From Pseudomonadota bacterium (GTDB taxonomy: Bacteria; Bdellovibrionota; UBA1018; CAIMNF01), in the NCBI GenBank assembly GCA_027486675.1, contig JAIXOQ010000008.1, positions 124,001 through 188,000 on the forward strand: DNA of 64,000 nt, written 5' to 3'. A model generated the notes under the pieces. It had not been told where the DNA came from. It saw nothing but the letters and a program-made list of their open reading frames with translations, and ran no database searches. Positions within the stretch are counted from its first letter, which is position 1. Each line of letters starts with the position of its first letter. Positions 7,312 through 17,146 of the stretch are shown in pieces. A program made the translations under genes and the position numbers.

Positions 7312-9027
7312 ATGCGCTCTAGGCTTTTTAACCCATTGCTTTTAAACACTATTCTCCTGATTTCAATGGCGCTCTCCGGCCTTGCTTGTACTTCCAAAAG
7401 TGGAGGAAACAAGGTGATAACCGAAGAGAAAGGAAAACCCGAGGGACAAACTGCGCCTTCGGGAGGAACCCCAGGTGGATTCACCGAAGGGGGCCCGGCT
7501 GCATCCTCTACGGGCGCTTTCGGGCAAAGCTCACCTCCTGTTACCGACGATCTGTCTGGCCCTTCTCGCCAACTGGGAGCGCTTTTAACTGGCGTGGATC
7601 TTTTGTCTGCATTTGATGAGTCGAGCAAGAGCCCGAAGAAACAAGTATCTGACCTCCTGAAGGCCCGCATGCGTGCATTGATTGCACATGCTCAGACCAA
7701 GAATGAAATTCCTGCAAAAGCGATGGCGGATGTTTATTTTGATTACCTGGTTGAGGTGTCCGAGGACAAGAAGCGGGACTACGAGGATGCACGTGCGTTA
7801 CTGAAGTCGCTCGCGCCGGTTGGTATCAAGGACCTGAAGCTTAAGCTTGAAGAAAAGCTAATTGCCCGCGGCCTGACGCTAAAGATGCAGGGTGTGACCC
7901 AGGAGCCGCTTGAGTTTCTTTTCTCAGGTGTTCAATCAGAGATAAACCCTGTGTTGTCTTACAATGCTGCTCGGCTCTATGCGACCGCAGCGGAGGAAAA
8001 TGCGTTTATCGGTTCTGTGGTGGTTGGATGCACGGCAGGGTTCACGGAAAAAGACGGGGCGCTCAAAAACTCTCCCTTGCGGACCTTCATCCAGACCTTT
8101 GAAAATGGAACAGGTCGGACCATCCATGATCTCGGTGACCTTGGGCGTGTGGTCGCAAAAGAAGGGGAGGAGCTTACGGAGCAGTTCGGTGCCCAAGGCG
8201 GAGCACGGTTGAATGCGGATATTTATACGCTTTTTTTGTTTGTTCTGGCGCAACAGAAGGATTCCCAGTTCGCCCGAAGTTTATTTGAACAAGCGTTAGA
8301 AAATCAATATCAGGCCTATGGCTTAAAATTTCCGATCCTTAAGGCGATCAAAGCCGTAGAGGCGAGCCAGCATGAAATTCTGAAAGAGATCGCAGTGAAG
8401 AAAGACGAAGCGAGCCGCTTGGCTCCTCCGCAGGAATTTCTTAAGCCTGAAGTCTTGAGTCATGTCACAGTCCCGCTTACGGATTTCAGCCTTCTTTCTG
8501 CCATGGATCTTCGGGAATTCGATCAATCTCCATCGGACGAAGCAAAGAATAAGGTCTATACCCAAGAGGAAAAAAAGAGTCTGTTTGATCAGGCGTTAAA
8601 GGATCAATCACCAGTTCGCCGCGGGTATGATGTAGTTTTTTTGACCGGGGAAGAGATCTACGACGGCGTTCCAAAGTCGGATGCCCAACATTGGTATTTG
8701 ATTGATCCAAAAAAACGAATGCAAGAGTGGGTCTGGGTGGCGGGAGATGGGCAGCTGAGCGCCTGGGAACCTCACCACAGTAGGGTTGGTTATCATTCTG
8801 AGGTTGTCGTGATTTCTCCTAGCCTCATTGAAGTCACCCAGTATCGCGAGGGGACCGATTATCCTATGTGGCGATACACCTACACTCAAGAGGCAGAGCA
8901 CTCCTCGAGTTTTCTTAGGGCAGTTTATGTCAATAACGGAACGGCAGCCGAGCCGAAGTGGGACCTTGCTATGGATTTTGATCAAACCGAAAAAGCGACT
9001 CTGAGATACGAGGATTTAGACGATTGA
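7312..9027 (+). CDS. Large putative lipoprotein of unknown function
   Basis: This 571-residue protein has a lipoprotein signal (LLISMALSGLACTS; the lipobox LAC fits) and then a low-complexity Gly/Pro/Ser linker to about residue 75. A long helical middle part (residues ~80-380) follows. The C-terminal ~150 residues are rich in Trp/Tyr and look beta-structured (YLIDPKKRMQEWVWVAG). No family is recognised. It has its own TTGACA/TAGAAT promoter and AAGGAG site. It is probably monocistronic, because a hairpin follows and the next gene is convergent. Strong signals suggest an abundant envelope protein, which is inference. Confidence 0.8.
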   Translation: MRSRLFNPLLLNTILLISMALSGLACTSKSGGNKVITEEKGKPEGQTAPSGGTPGGFTEGGPAASSTGAFGQSSPPVTDDLSGPSRQLGALLTGVDLLSAFDESSKSPKKQVSDLLKARMRALIAHAQTKNEIPAKAMADVYFDYLVEVSEDKKRDYEDARALLKSLAPVGIKDLKLKLEEKLIARGLTLKMQGVTQEPLEFLFSGVQSEINPVLSYNAARLYATAAEENAFIGSVVVGCTAGFTEKDGALKNSPLRTFIQTFENGTGRTIHDLGDLGRVVAKEGEELTEQFGAQGGARLNADIYTLFLFVLAQQKDSQFARSLFEQALENQYQAYGLKFPILKAIKAVEASQHEILKEIAVKKDEASRLAPPQEFLKPEVLSHVTVPLTDFSLLSAMDLREFDQSPSDEAKNKVYTQEEKKSLFDQALKDQSPVRRGYDVVFLTGEEIYDGVPKSDAQHWYLIDPKKRMQEWVWVAGDGQLSAWEPHHSRVGYHSEVVVISPSLIEVTQYREGTDYPMWRYTYTQEAEHSSSFLRAVYVNNGTAAEPKWDLAMDFDQTEKATLRYEDLDD

Positions 9028-9036
9028 GTTGATTGG

Positions 9037-9068
9037 GAAGAAACTATCGCAAAACGATTATTTTCTTC
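9037..9068. terminator. Possible bidirectional terminator between convergent lipoprotein genes
   Basis: GAAGAAA (9037-9043) pairs with TTTCTTC (9062-9068), and inside it ATCG (9046-9049) pairs with CGAT (9055-9058) around CAAAA. The element lies between two convergent stops (9027 and 9089). The A/T content is in the stem rather than in a separate T-run, so efficiency is uncertain. Confidence 0.4.
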
Positions 9069-9088
9069 ATAACCCAGGTGTTTCGTTA

Positions 9089-9799
9089 TCAGTCCACCTT
9101 GTAAAACACATCCGCGCTGAGCGCCTTGTGCCGCTTTCCGTCGTCTGATCCGTCGTCGACTGACGCATCTTCTGGTTCGCCAAAATAAAGTGTGTCAGGC
9201 GTTGTGCTGGTGACCACCTGTTGCCGGGTGTAAATAACATCGCCGTCGGCTGGCAAATCAATCGAGGTCCACGCATCGTAATCCTCAATCGAGTAGTACG
9301 TCCCAAGAGTCGGGGAAGCGACTCCGGTTAGGAGCGCGACCTTTGCCTGGTAACTGGCATGATTGGCCGTAACTTCACCATCGATGTAATAAAAATCGAG
9401 CGCCTCGGTCCCAGAAAGCGGGTTTGTATCCCGACCTTCAGTCATCGTCATGCCACGAAGAATCGTCATCCTTGCAGCCCCTGTGCAGGTACCGTTTGAG
9501 CTTGCATGCACCACAATCAATTCGCCCGTTGTGGGCCCGTTCACCGTGTAGGAGGTGCTGATATCCTTGGCTTCTATCGCGTTCGTTTCGCAATGGGTCC
9601 ATTCCCCTTGAATGGCTTGAACACTTCGATCACTTAAAATGCTGACCTCAACCCCTTTGCCCGGCGAGCACGCAGCAATCCCGGCGAGCAGCATGGGCGC
9701 ACAGCAGAGGGACTGAGAAATACGTTTTACGGCAGCCCGGGGTAGATTCACCTGTTTTACGTATCGGTGAATGCTCTGAGTTGACTTGAACTCAAGCAC
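9089..9799 (-). CDS. Putative lipoprotein of unknown function
   Basis: This 236-residue ORF starts at GTG 9799. A second GTG at 9751 would give a shorter, more typical lipoprotein leader (NLPRAAVKRISQSLCCAPMLLAGIAAC). The segment AGIAAC followed by Ser-Pro-Gly fits a lipid-attached Cys. The mature part is Thr/Ser/Asp rich, contains two further Cys residues that could form a disulphide (HCET and GTCTG), and looks beta-sheet rich. No family is recognised. It is divergent from the gene at 9806 and convergent with the lipoprotein at 7312. Confidence 0.65.
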   Translation of the reverse strand: MLEFKSTQSIHRYVKQVNLPRAAVKRISQSLCCAPMLLAGIAACSPGKGVEVSILSDRSVQAIQGEWTHCETNAIEAKDISTSYTVNGPTTGELIVVHASSNGTCTGAARMTILRGMTMTEGRDTNPLSGTEALDFYYIDGEVTANHASYQAKVALLTGVASPTLGTYYSIEDYDAWTSIDLPADGDVIYTRQQVVTSTTPDTLYFGEPEDASVDDGSDDGKRHKALSADVFYKVD

Positions 9800-9805
9800 C
9801 CGATA

Positions 9806-10549
9806 TTGTTTTGGCGATCTGTGGGGGCCTTCATTCCAAGCTTTTTTCTTTTCATTCTGGCGATCACCGCTGCGCCAAAACTAGGGCATGCCACGTTGCA
9901 GAAGGAGCAATGCTCGACCTTGGTGGGCCTGATCGCGCCGCGTCATGTCGAGCCTAAAAAACGACTTGAAACGGATCAGCGAGCGATTGAAGTTTTGAAT
10001 CTCCTGGCTTCAAGTGCAGACGCACCAACAGCGGAGGCTGCACGTCAGGTGATCAAACACATCGCCACAACTCAGCTTTTTTTGATTGAAGGGGAAAATC
10101 TAAAAAACTTCATCAGTGAGCTCGAGCAGGATGCTGCATTGTTCGCATTACAAAAGAACTCACCTGGCCTGCTTGAAAAACTAAAAGCCGCGGACCTTTT
10201 CTTCCCACGTCTGGGTCTTGCTCTTCTGACCTTCAGTGGGATGTACCTCATCGAGGCAGTGCCAGAGGATCAGCATCTCTTGCGCGTCGGCATTGGTGTC
10301 GCAGCAATTGCGGGCTCGATCTACCAGATGTTTACGGCTGCTTTGGCGCCGACTCCCGAGGAACGTGCCAACAAGCGGAGCCAGGAAATGCACCCCGAGC
10401 ATTCTCAGGTGCTTCACTGGCTTAATGCATTTAAAGCTCGTGGAGCTCAGCATTTTTCAGAAGATGCTTATCAGTTCTTTTTCTCTCCTGAAGGTTTTGA
10501 GGGCTTAGAATCGCCCCGCTTATTGATCGTAACCACTCGCGTGACCTGA
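9806..10549 (+). CDS. Exported or membrane protein of unknown function
   Basis: This ORF has 247 residues from a TTG at 9806; a GTG at 9821 is an alternative. The N terminus is a signal-like helix (IPSFFLFILAITAAPKLGHA). Two further hydrophobic segments around residues 130-150 (PRLGLALLTFSGMYLIEAV) and 158-178 (VGIGVAAIAGSIYQMFTAAL) suggest membrane insertion, with helical soluble parts on either side. No clear ribosome binding site precedes either start. The last 79 bases overlap trmO, which runs the other way. No family is recognised; codon use looks ordinary for the window. Confidence 0.6.
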   Translation: MFWRSVGAFIPSFFLFILAITAAPKLGHATLQKEQCSTLVGLIAPRHVEPKKRLETDQRAIEVLNLLASSADAPTAEAARQVIKHIATTQLFLIEGENLKNFISELEQDAALFALQKNSPGLLEKLKAADLFFPRLGLALLTFSGMYLIEAVPEDQHLLRVGIGVAAIAGSIYQMFTAALAPTPEERANKRSQEMHPEHSQVLHWLNAFKARGAQHFSEDAYQFFFSPEGFEGLESPRLLIVTTRVT

Positions 10550-11301
10550 ACTCCTTGTAAGTTCATCTCGTATTTGACTTCCACACCGCCGAAAGCCATC
10601 CCATATCTCTTTGCGATACCGATTTCAGAAAGTGCGGGGAAGCACCGTTTTTGTGCGGGGGTTCTTGGATCCAGTGAGAGCACTTCACGGACTTGTGCTA
10701 CGAATGAATGGATTTCTTTTTCTCTGAGGTCCCCAAATAGGTCGGCTAAATCGGTCATCGCTTGAACACTGATCATGACGTCATATCTCGGCAAGGGTGC
10801 ATCTCCAACCCAACCCGAATTTGCAGAAGGGATTGAATCAGCGTAAGGAATGTACGGCTTGATATCTAAGATTGGCGTTCCATCGAGGAGATCCACTCCT
10901 CCCACCTGCACGATAGATCCAATGCCTTCTTGCCTCTCTTTTGCGGTGGCCTCGCGCAGCTTCAGCAGGGTTACAACGGACATACCGATGGAACAAGGTC
11001 GGTGGGGTGAACGGGTCGCAAAAACCCCCAGGCGGTCATATCCGCCTAAACGAGGGGGACGAATGGTAGGTCTCAGCGTTTTTGCTCCATGTTCGTGAAA
11101 GAGAAAAATCAGCCAGATGTGAGAAAAAGTCTCAAGTCCCTTGATGCCAGCAGCCCAAGGGAGCGCGATCTCGACTGTGCCTTGAATCGAAGGTGTGAGT
11201 CCGCTTTGGCGCGGAATTCCAAAACGATCCTGAAACGGTGTGCGAATGATCCCGATCGGTTTAAATGTGACGTCTGAGAGTGATCGTAAAGAGGACTCCA
11301 T
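10471..11301 (-). CDS. trmO: tRNA (N6-threonylcarbamoyladenosine(37)-N6)-methyltransferase TrmO
   Basis: TrmO (TsaA/UPF0066) methylates the t6A37 base of tRNA-Thr using S-adenosylmethionine. The family blocks are PIGIIRTPF near the N terminus, FSHIWLIFLFHEH, the GVFATRSPHRPCSIGMSVV motif with the conserved Arg-Ser-Pro-x-Arg core, and LLDGTPILDIKPYIPYAD. At 276 residues it is slightly longer than E. coli TsaA (235), with a Lys/Ser-rich tail that overlaps the convergent gene at 9806. The start overlaps the 3' end of ileS by 41 bases on the same strand, giving a tRNA-function pair. Confidence 0.92.
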   Translation of the reverse strand: MESSLRSLSDVTFKPIGIIRTPFQDRFGIPRQSGLTPSIQGTVEIALPWAAGIKGLETFSHIWLIFLFHEHGAKTLRPTIRPPRLGGYDRLGVFATRSPHRPCSIGMSVVTLLKLREATAKERQEGIGSIVQVGGVDLLDGTPILDIKPYIPYADSIPSANSGWVGDAPLPRYDVMISVQAMTDLADLFGDLREKEIHSFVAQVREVLSLDPRTPAQKRCFPALSEIGIAKRYGMAFGGVEVKYEMNLQGVQVTRVVTINKRGDSKPSKPSGEKKN

Positions 11302-14300
11302 CGTCTAACTCCACTTGTTCGCTATGGTCCGATTTTGCAGCGGATGCATCTCCATACGTGAGTGCCTCTACCAATGCTTCCTCTTTCAGTGTTGTTTCGT
11401 GAGTCTTGACTGCACTGAAGTAGGGTTCAGGCAGATCAAGCCTCAGAACGATACGGTCGCTTAAGTCAAGCCTTGCGTTTTTACGTGCTTGCTGGACCTT
11501 GCGGAATATTTCGCGCGCATTTCCTTCTTGAGTGAGTTCATCAGTCAGTGTTGTATCCAGCTGAATGGAGATCTTTTGGTCGGCTGCAACATTATTGAGA
11601 CCTTTGGTTGCAGAGCGGCGGATTTCTAAATCCGTCAGCGTGATGGCTTCCCCTTCAATAGTGAGTGGGTGACCTGCTTCTAAGTTCTCAATTTCACTTA
11701 AGCTTAAAGCCGCAATCTTTGAGGCGATCACCTTCATCTTTTGGCCGACACGTTTTCCTAAAACAGGAAAATTCGCGTGTGCCTTCACTTCCACAAAGCT
11801 CGACTCATCGCGTGCATAAGACACTTGCCGTACATTCATCTCTTCTTTGATGTATGGCTCAAGGGCTTTCAGTGATTCGAGGGCGGTCTGATCTCTGTGG
11901 ATCAGCGTTAGGTTCAGAAGTGGAATTTTTGCTCTGATTTTGTGCTTTTCGCGCAAGTTCCGCCCAAGCATCAGGGCGGTTTCCATGCGGTCCACAGCCG
12001 CCTCAAGTTCCCGATTCACAAGGCTTAGGTCTGCGTCTGGAAAATTTTCCAGGTGCACGCTCTCCGCACGGGATTCTGCCGCTTGTGAAAGATTGAGATA
12101 ACACGCCTCGCTGATGAAGGGTGCAAAAGGTGCGACGACTTTAGACAGAGTCATGAGCACATGGTGGAGCGTTTCATACGCATCAAGCTTATCTTTGGGC
12201 ATTCCTTCCTTCCAGAAATGCGCGCGATTGAGACGAATGTAAGTGTTCGTGAGTGCTTCAATAAACTGCAGGAGTTCCGGAACAACAGAATAAAGGCGAT
12301 AAGCAGCCATCTCTTTGTTCGTGTGGTCGATCAAACGATTGAGCCGTGAGAGCACCCACTGGTCGAGCGGATTTTGCGATCTACCTACGCGTCCAGTTGG
12401 AACAAAACCATCGATGTTGGCATAACTGATGAAAAAGCTGTAAGCATTCCAAAAGCGCAACATCACTCGGCGCACGATGTCCCGCACGCCTTTTTCGCTA
12501 AAACGAATTTCTTCCGCCTTCACTGCAGGGGAGTCAATCAGGTAGAGCCTGAGCGCATCCGCCCCATGCTCATCGATGAGCTTCATGGGATCAGGATAGT
12601 TCTTAAGGCTTTTAGACATTTTTTTTCCGTCTTCAGCATTGATGATCCCGTTGACGATGACGTTTTTAAAAGGCGCACGTCCAAAAAGTCCCGTACCAAT
12701 CACCATGAGCGTGTAGAACCACCCGCGGGTTTGATCTAACCCTTCGGCGATAAAGTCGGCTGGAAAATTCTGCGTGAACTCTTTTTGGTTTTGAAACGGA
12801 TAGCCCCATTGCGCGTAGGGCATAGAGCCACTCTCAAACCAGCAATCGAGTACTTCATCTACGCGTTTGAGGGGTGACTTACCTGTTGGCGAAGGAATCT
12901 CAATCGAGTCGACGTGTTCTTTGTGGAGATCAGTGATCTTGACGCCGGAAAGTTTTTCTAGTTCGTCTTTCGATCCTATGCACTGGACTTCACCTTCCTT
13001 GTTTTTCCAGATGGGAATAGGTGTCCCCCAGAACCGATTTCTGGACAGTGCCCAGTCGCGTGCGTTTTCAAGCCACTTTCCAAAGCGGCCATCGCGCAGG
13101 TGTTCGGGCACCCAGGCTGTTGTAGCGTTCGCCTTTAAAAGTTCTCCTTTGATTTTCTCGACGGCGACAAACCAGGAAGAGACTGCACGGTAAATGAGCG
13201 GTGTTCCTGATCGATAACAGTACGGATAGCTGTGAAGTAGGGTTTCCTGCTTGTAGAGTCTTCCCGAAGCCTTCAGTGCCAAGATGATATCTTTGTCGGC
13301 TTCTTTGACTTTTCTTCCGACAAAGTCTGGGACTTCGCTGGTAAAGACCCCATCGTCATCGACGGGGTTCACAAGCGATATGCTTGCTGTCTTACATGCA
13401 TTGAAGTCCTCTTCACCATAGGCAGGAGCCATGTGGACAACCCCTGTCCCGCTTTCAGCGGTGACATGGTCTGAAGCGATGATGCGGAATGCGCCTTCTT
13501 TTTTCTTTGTTTCAAAGTATCGGAACAGTGGAGTGTAGGTCTTCCCTAAAAGTTTGGAACCTTTCATGGTTTCAAGAATCTCAAAATCGGTGGCGACTTC
13601 TTTGGCGTAGGCCTGAAGGCGCGCTTCGGCCAAGATCAGTGTCTTCCCTGTGGCATTCTCTTTGACGCGCACATAATCCATTTCTGGATTCACAGCTAAC
13701 GCAAGGTTTGATGGAAGTGTCCAGGGAGTCGTGGTCCAAGCGAGTACGGATGTATCGGGTTTCTCATCGAGTGGAAAGGAAACTGTGATCGCTGGGTCCT
13801 GAACTTCACGGTAGTCCAAGTTTGCTTCAAAGTTAGAAAGCGGTGTCGATACACCCACTGAATAGGGCACAACCTTGTATCCGTCGTAAATCAGGCCCTT
13901 CTTGTAAAGCTCCTGAAAGACCCACCAGACGCTCTGCATGAAATTTACATCCATGGTGAAGTAAGCGTTGTCCATGTCGACGAAGCGGCCTAAACGGTGC
14001 ACAGTCTTTTTCCATTCGGTGGAATATCGGGTTACGATGCTGCGGCAGGCGTCGTTATATCGGGCGACCCCGTATTCCAAGATGTCCTTACGGGAATGGA
14101 GATTGAGCGTCTTGTTGATTTCGAACTCAACCGGTACGCCATGGCAATCCCAACCAAAACGTCGCGCGACTGAATACCCCTTCATAGTCCAGTAGCGGGG
14201 AACAGAGTCTTTGAGTGTGCCTGCAAGCAGGTGCCCGTAGTGGGGGAGCCCGGTTGCGAAGGGAGGCCCATCGTAAAAGCTAAAACTTTTCTGGGATGGT

Positions 14301-14410
14301 CTATCGACGCTTTTTTCAAAGATTTTCTCCCGATCCCAAAACGAGAGGATCTCTTGTTCGAGTGCGGGAAAATTGACGCTAGGGGAAACAGGTTTAAACG
14401 GCGTGTTCAT
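11261..14410 (-). CDS. ileS: Isoleucyl-tRNA synthetase, type 2 (eukaryote-like, IleRS2)
   Basis: This 1049-residue class I synthetase charges tRNA-Ile. The HIGH motif appears as HYGH at residues 57-60 (after YDGPPFATGLP) and KMSKS as KKMSKSLKNYPDP near residue 600. The editing CP1 domain has the expected TTPWTLPSNLALAV block. The length, the N-terminal sequence and a long C-terminal extension fit the IleRS2 group, which is the form often less sensitive to mupirocin, rather than the ~940-residue bacterial type with a C-terminal zinc site. It is the only ileS in the window. It diverges from ftsK with a 49-base gap and runs into trmO. Confidence 0.93.
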   Translation of the reverse strand: MNTPFKPVSPSVNFPALEQEILSFWDREKIFEKSVDRPSQKSFSFYDGPPFATGLPHYGHLLAGTLKDSVPRYWTMKGYSVARRFGWDCHGVPVEFEINKTLNLHSRKDILEYGVARYNDACRSIVTRYSTEWKKTVHRLGRFVDMDNAYFTMDVNFMQSVWWVFQELYKKGLIYDGYKVVPYSVGVSTPLSNFEANLDYREVQDPAITVSFPLDEKPDTSVLAWTTTPWTLPSNLALAVNPEMDYVRVKENATGKTLILAEARLQAYAKEVATDFEILETMKGSKLLGKTYTPLFRYFETKKKEGAFRIIASDHVTAESGTGVVHMAPAYGEEDFNACKTASISLVNPVDDDGVFTSEVPDFVGRKVKEADKDIILALKASGRLYKQETLLHSYPYCYRSGTPLIYRAVSSWFVAVEKIKGELLKANATTAWVPEHLRDGRFGKWLENARDWALSRNRFWGTPIPIWKNKEGEVQCIGSKDELEKLSGVKITDLHKEHVDSIEIPSPTGKSPLKRVDEVLDCWFESGSMPYAQWGYPFQNQKEFTQNFPADFIAEGLDQTRGWFYTLMVIGTGLFGRAPFKNVIVNGIINAEDGKKMSKSLKNYPDPMKLIDEHGADALRLYLIDSPAVKAEEIRFSEKGVRDIVRRVMLRFWNAYSFFISYANIDGFVPTGRVGRSQNPLDQWVLSRLNRLIDHTNKEMAAYRLYSVVPELLQFIEALTNTYIRLNRAHFWKEGMPKDKLDAYETLHHVLMTLSKVVAPFAPFISEACYLNLSQAAESRAESVHLENFPDADLSLVNRELEAAVDRMETALMLGRNLREKHKIRAKIPLLNLTLIHRDQTALESLKALEPYIKEEMNVRQVSYARDESSFVEVKAHANFPVLGKRVGQKMKVIASKIAALSLSEIENLEAGHPLTIEGEAITLTDLEIRRSATKGLNNVAADQKISIQLDTTLTDELTQEGNAREIFRKVQQARKNARLDLSDRIVLRLDLPEPYFSAVKTHETTLKEEALVEALTYGDASAAKSDHSEQVELDDGVLFTITLRRHI

Positions 14411-14459
14411 TGGTTTTCGTGTGCCGTCTAAATTACACTAAAAACAGAAAAGTTTTCGC

Positions 14460-16853
14460 ATGAAACGATCATCACGAAGCGACTTAGGCACCTTGCTCTT
14501 CACCGCGATTTCGATTTTTGTCTGGGTCGCCTTAATCAGCTACCGATCGGGTGATCCCTCTTTCTTTACAGAAAGCACAATGAAAGCGGCAAATGCCTGC
14601 GGAATGGTCGGATCTTACCTGTCTGGCAGTCTGCTTCAGTTCTTCGGTTTAGGAGCGTTCTTAATGCCGATTGCCGGGCTTTTTATCGCGGTGGCCTGGC
14701 ATGAAGAACATGACTTTTCGGATGCCATTCTTCGTGTTCTTGGAGTCGGACTTGCTGTGGTTTCCCTGACCGTCTTTCTTTCGATCCATTGGAAGACATG
14801 GCAGTGGAGTGAAACGGACTTTCTGACCGGTGGACTCATGGGCGAGTGGTTGAGCTCAGAGTTACGCCGATTCGTGAATGATACGGGTGCCTCCATCCTT
14901 TCATTGACCTTATTTTTTGGAATTCTGGTATTGACCACGCCCGTCCGGATCGGCCACTGGATTACAGGCATGATCCGGCTTTCTGGTCTTCTGATTGTGC
15001 GAGGGAGCAAGTTTGCGTTTTTGGCCTGCGCATTTGGGGCGTCTAAAGCTGTGGCATCAGCAGTAGCCCGGATTCAGCAAAGCCGCTTGAGGGCCCTGCC
15101 TGGGCCGATGAAGCAGACGGAATTTGACCTAAAAGAGACCGAAGCAAGTCGCCTGGCAGCCCAATTCGATGCTGAAGAAGACGACGAAGAAGCGCCGGAA
15201 CCAGTAGAGCAAGAAGCGGAAAAAGAAGAAGAGTTCGGTATTGAGCAGGCGCAAGCGCAAGCACAGCCGCCCACGAAGAAGACGATCCTGCCGGCGGGCC
15301 CGGTGATCGAAGTCTTAGAAGGGGAAAAGACGAAACGGAAATTTAAGCCTGAAACCCGCCGCGGGAAGTGGAAGCTTCCTGTGATTGATTTCTTGCGGAA
15401 ACCTCAGAAAGTTGAAGTCGCGATTGATCAAAGCAAATTGCGCGAACGTGGGCAGGTCCTGCGCGACAAATTGGCTGAATTTGGCATTGATGGTGAAGTG
15501 ACTGCGATGCGGGTCGGGCCGGTCATCACGCTTTTTGAATTTAAACCTGGTCCAGGGATTAAGGTCTCAAAGATTGCGAATCTTTCAGATGATTTAGCGA
15601 TGGCGCTCTCTGCCAGTAGCGTGCGAATTCTAGCTCCCTTGCCTGGGAAATCAGTCGTAGGAATCGAGATCCCATCCGACCGCCGTGAACAGGTCCTGTT
15701 CCGTGAATTCTTAGACAGTGGTGCGCTCCATCAAGGCGGGATGATGATCCCGATGGTGATGGGGAAAGACATCGCGGGCCAGTCGGTGTTGTCCGATTTA
15801 GCAAAGATGCCGCACTTGCTCGTCGCAGGGCAGACTGGTTCGGGTAAATCCGTTTTCGTCAACGGCCTGATCTGTTCGCTATTGTATCGTTTTACCCCCG
15901 ATGAACTTCGGATGATCCTGGTTGATCCCAAGTGCGTTGAGTTTAGCTTCTATAACGATATTCCCCATCTTTTGCTTCCAGTGGTGGATGACCCTAAGAG
16001 TGCTAGTTCTGCCCTAAAATGGGCCGTTCGAGAGATGGACCGCAGATATCGCATCCTAGAGGCGCTTCAAGTCCGAAACATCGCTTCCTTTAATGAAAAG
16101 GTCGCGGATCTTGGGGCAGAGGCAGTGGGGGATTTGCTCCAATCGGGTCACGACAATGAAGACTGGATGGAAAGCTTTGAAAGGGATGAAGACGGAGCGC
16201 CCAGGGTAGGAAAACTCACCATGATCGTCATCGTGATCGATGAGCTTGCGGATCTCATGATGACGGCAAAGAAAGATGTTGAAGCCTCTATCATGCGCAT
16301 TTCGCAAAAAGCGCGTGCCGCGGGCATTCATTTGATCATCGCCACCCAGCGTCCGTCTACGAACGTCATCACGGGCACGATCAAAGCAAACATGAATTCA
16401 CGTGTTTCCTTCTCTCTAGCCAGCAGTGTGGATTCGCTGACCATTTTAGATCGTATCGGTGCGAAACAGTTGCTCGGAATGGGAGACATGTTGTTCTTAG
16501 GGCCTGGCGCCTCAGATCCCGTGCGGTTGCAGGCTGCATTCATTACGGATCAGGAGCTAGAAAAAATCGCGAACTTCTTACGCGATCAAGGCTCCCCAAA
16601 GTACCGAAATGAAATCTTAACGGAAGGCCTAGACGAAGACGAAGAGGGTGCTGAGTCAGGGAAAGGGAAAGACGCCCTTTTTGAGGATGCAGTTCAGATT
16701 TGTCGGGATCAGCAGGCGGCTTCTGCAAGTATGCTTCAGCGGAAGATGGGAATCGGGTATCCTCGAGCTGCGAAGCTGATCGAACAAATGGAATCTGCAG
16801 GTATTGTAGGTCCCGCGGATGGTTCGAGGCCGCGGGAGATTCTGATTCCATGA
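14460..16853 (+). CDS. ftsK: DNA translocase FtsK/SpoIIIE
   Basis: FtsK pumps DNA at the septum and assists chromosome dimer resolution. The 797-residue protein has four membrane helices in the first ~170 residues and an acidic, Glu/Gln-rich linker to about residue 270. The motor follows, with Walker A GQTGSGKSVFVNG near residue 458, Walker B VIVIDELADLM near 592, and the KQLLGMGDMLF block. The last ~60 residues form a gamma winged-helix domain (QRKMGIGYPRAAKLIEQME) that would read KOPS-like sequences. The linker is short compared with E. coli FtsK. The stop overlaps the ATG of the next gene (ATGA). Confidence 0.95.
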   Translation: MKRSSRSDLGTLLFTAISIFVWVALISYRSGDPSFFTESTMKAANACGMVGSYLSGSLLQFFGLGAFLMPIAGLFIAVAWHEEHDFSDAILRVLGVGLAVVSLTVFLSIHWKTWQWSETDFLTGGLMGEWLSSELRRFVNDTGASILSLTLFFGILVLTTPVRIGHWITGMIRLSGLLIVRGSKFAFLACAFGASKAVASAVARIQQSRLRALPGPMKQTEFDLKETEASRLAAQFDAEEDDEEAPEPVEQEAEKEEEFGIEQAQAQAQPPTKKTILPAGPVIEVLEGEKTKRKFKPETRRGKWKLPVIDFLRKPQKVEVAIDQSKLRERGQVLRDKLAEFGIDGEVTAMRVGPVITLFEFKPGPGIKVSKIANLSDDLAMALSASSVRILAPLPGKSVVGIEIPSDRREQVLFREFLDSGALHQGGMMIPMVMGKDIAGQSVLSDLAKMPHLLVAGQTGSGKSVFVNGLICSLLYRFTPDELRMILVDPKCVEFSFYNDIPHLLLPVVDDPKSASSALKWAVREMDRRYRILEALQVRNIASFNEKVADLGAEAVGDLLQSGHDNEDWMESFERDEDGAPRVGKLTMIVIVIDELADLMMTAKKDVEASIMRISQKARAAGIHLIIATQRPSTNVITGTIKANMNSRVSFSLASSVDSLTILDRIGAKQLLGMGDMLFLGPGASDPVRLQAAFITDQELEKIANFLRDQGSPKYRNEILTEGLDEDEEGAESGKGKDALFEDAVQICRDQQAASASMLQRKMGIGYPRAAKLIEQMESAGIVGPADGSRPREILIP

Positions 16854-17146
16854 TTCTTTTTTTAGTCTCGGCCCTTTTGTCGTTTCCGGTTTACGCCGAA
16901 GGCACGGGCTACGAAGTAGATACCGACGAAGAAGCGGCCTCGTTAGAGCCAGAGGCAGAATCAGAAGATTCGGCCTCTGAAGAGGTAGAGCCCGCGGCTC
17001 CAGTTATTGCAAAACCTAAGAGAAAAATGCCTTCGCGTGCATCAGGCACTCGTGCACAGAACAGATTCGCAATCGATGAGATCCGATCGGCACCAAAAAG
17101 CGTCTACAAAAAGAACGGAAGCGCACTCGATGTGGACACCGATTGA
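16850..17146 (+). CDS. Small exported acidic/basic protein of unknown function
   Basis: The ATG at 16850 overlaps the ftsK stop (ATGA) and gives 98 residues. The longer track entry (from 16700) is an artefact that runs inside ftsK. It has a signal peptide (ILFLVSALLSFPVYA), then a very acidic stretch (about 12 Glu/Asp in 35 residues), then a Lys/Arg-rich half, with an Asp-rich end. It is probably disordered in the periplasm. No family is recognised. Its last 17 bases overlap the start of the nucleotidyltransferase gene, so it sits inside an ftsK operon. Confidence 0.65.
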   Translation: MILFLVSALLSFPVYAEGTGYEVDTDEEAASLEPEAESEDSASEEVEPAAPVIAKPKRKMPSRASGTRAQNRFAIDEIRSAPKSVYKKNGSALDVDTD

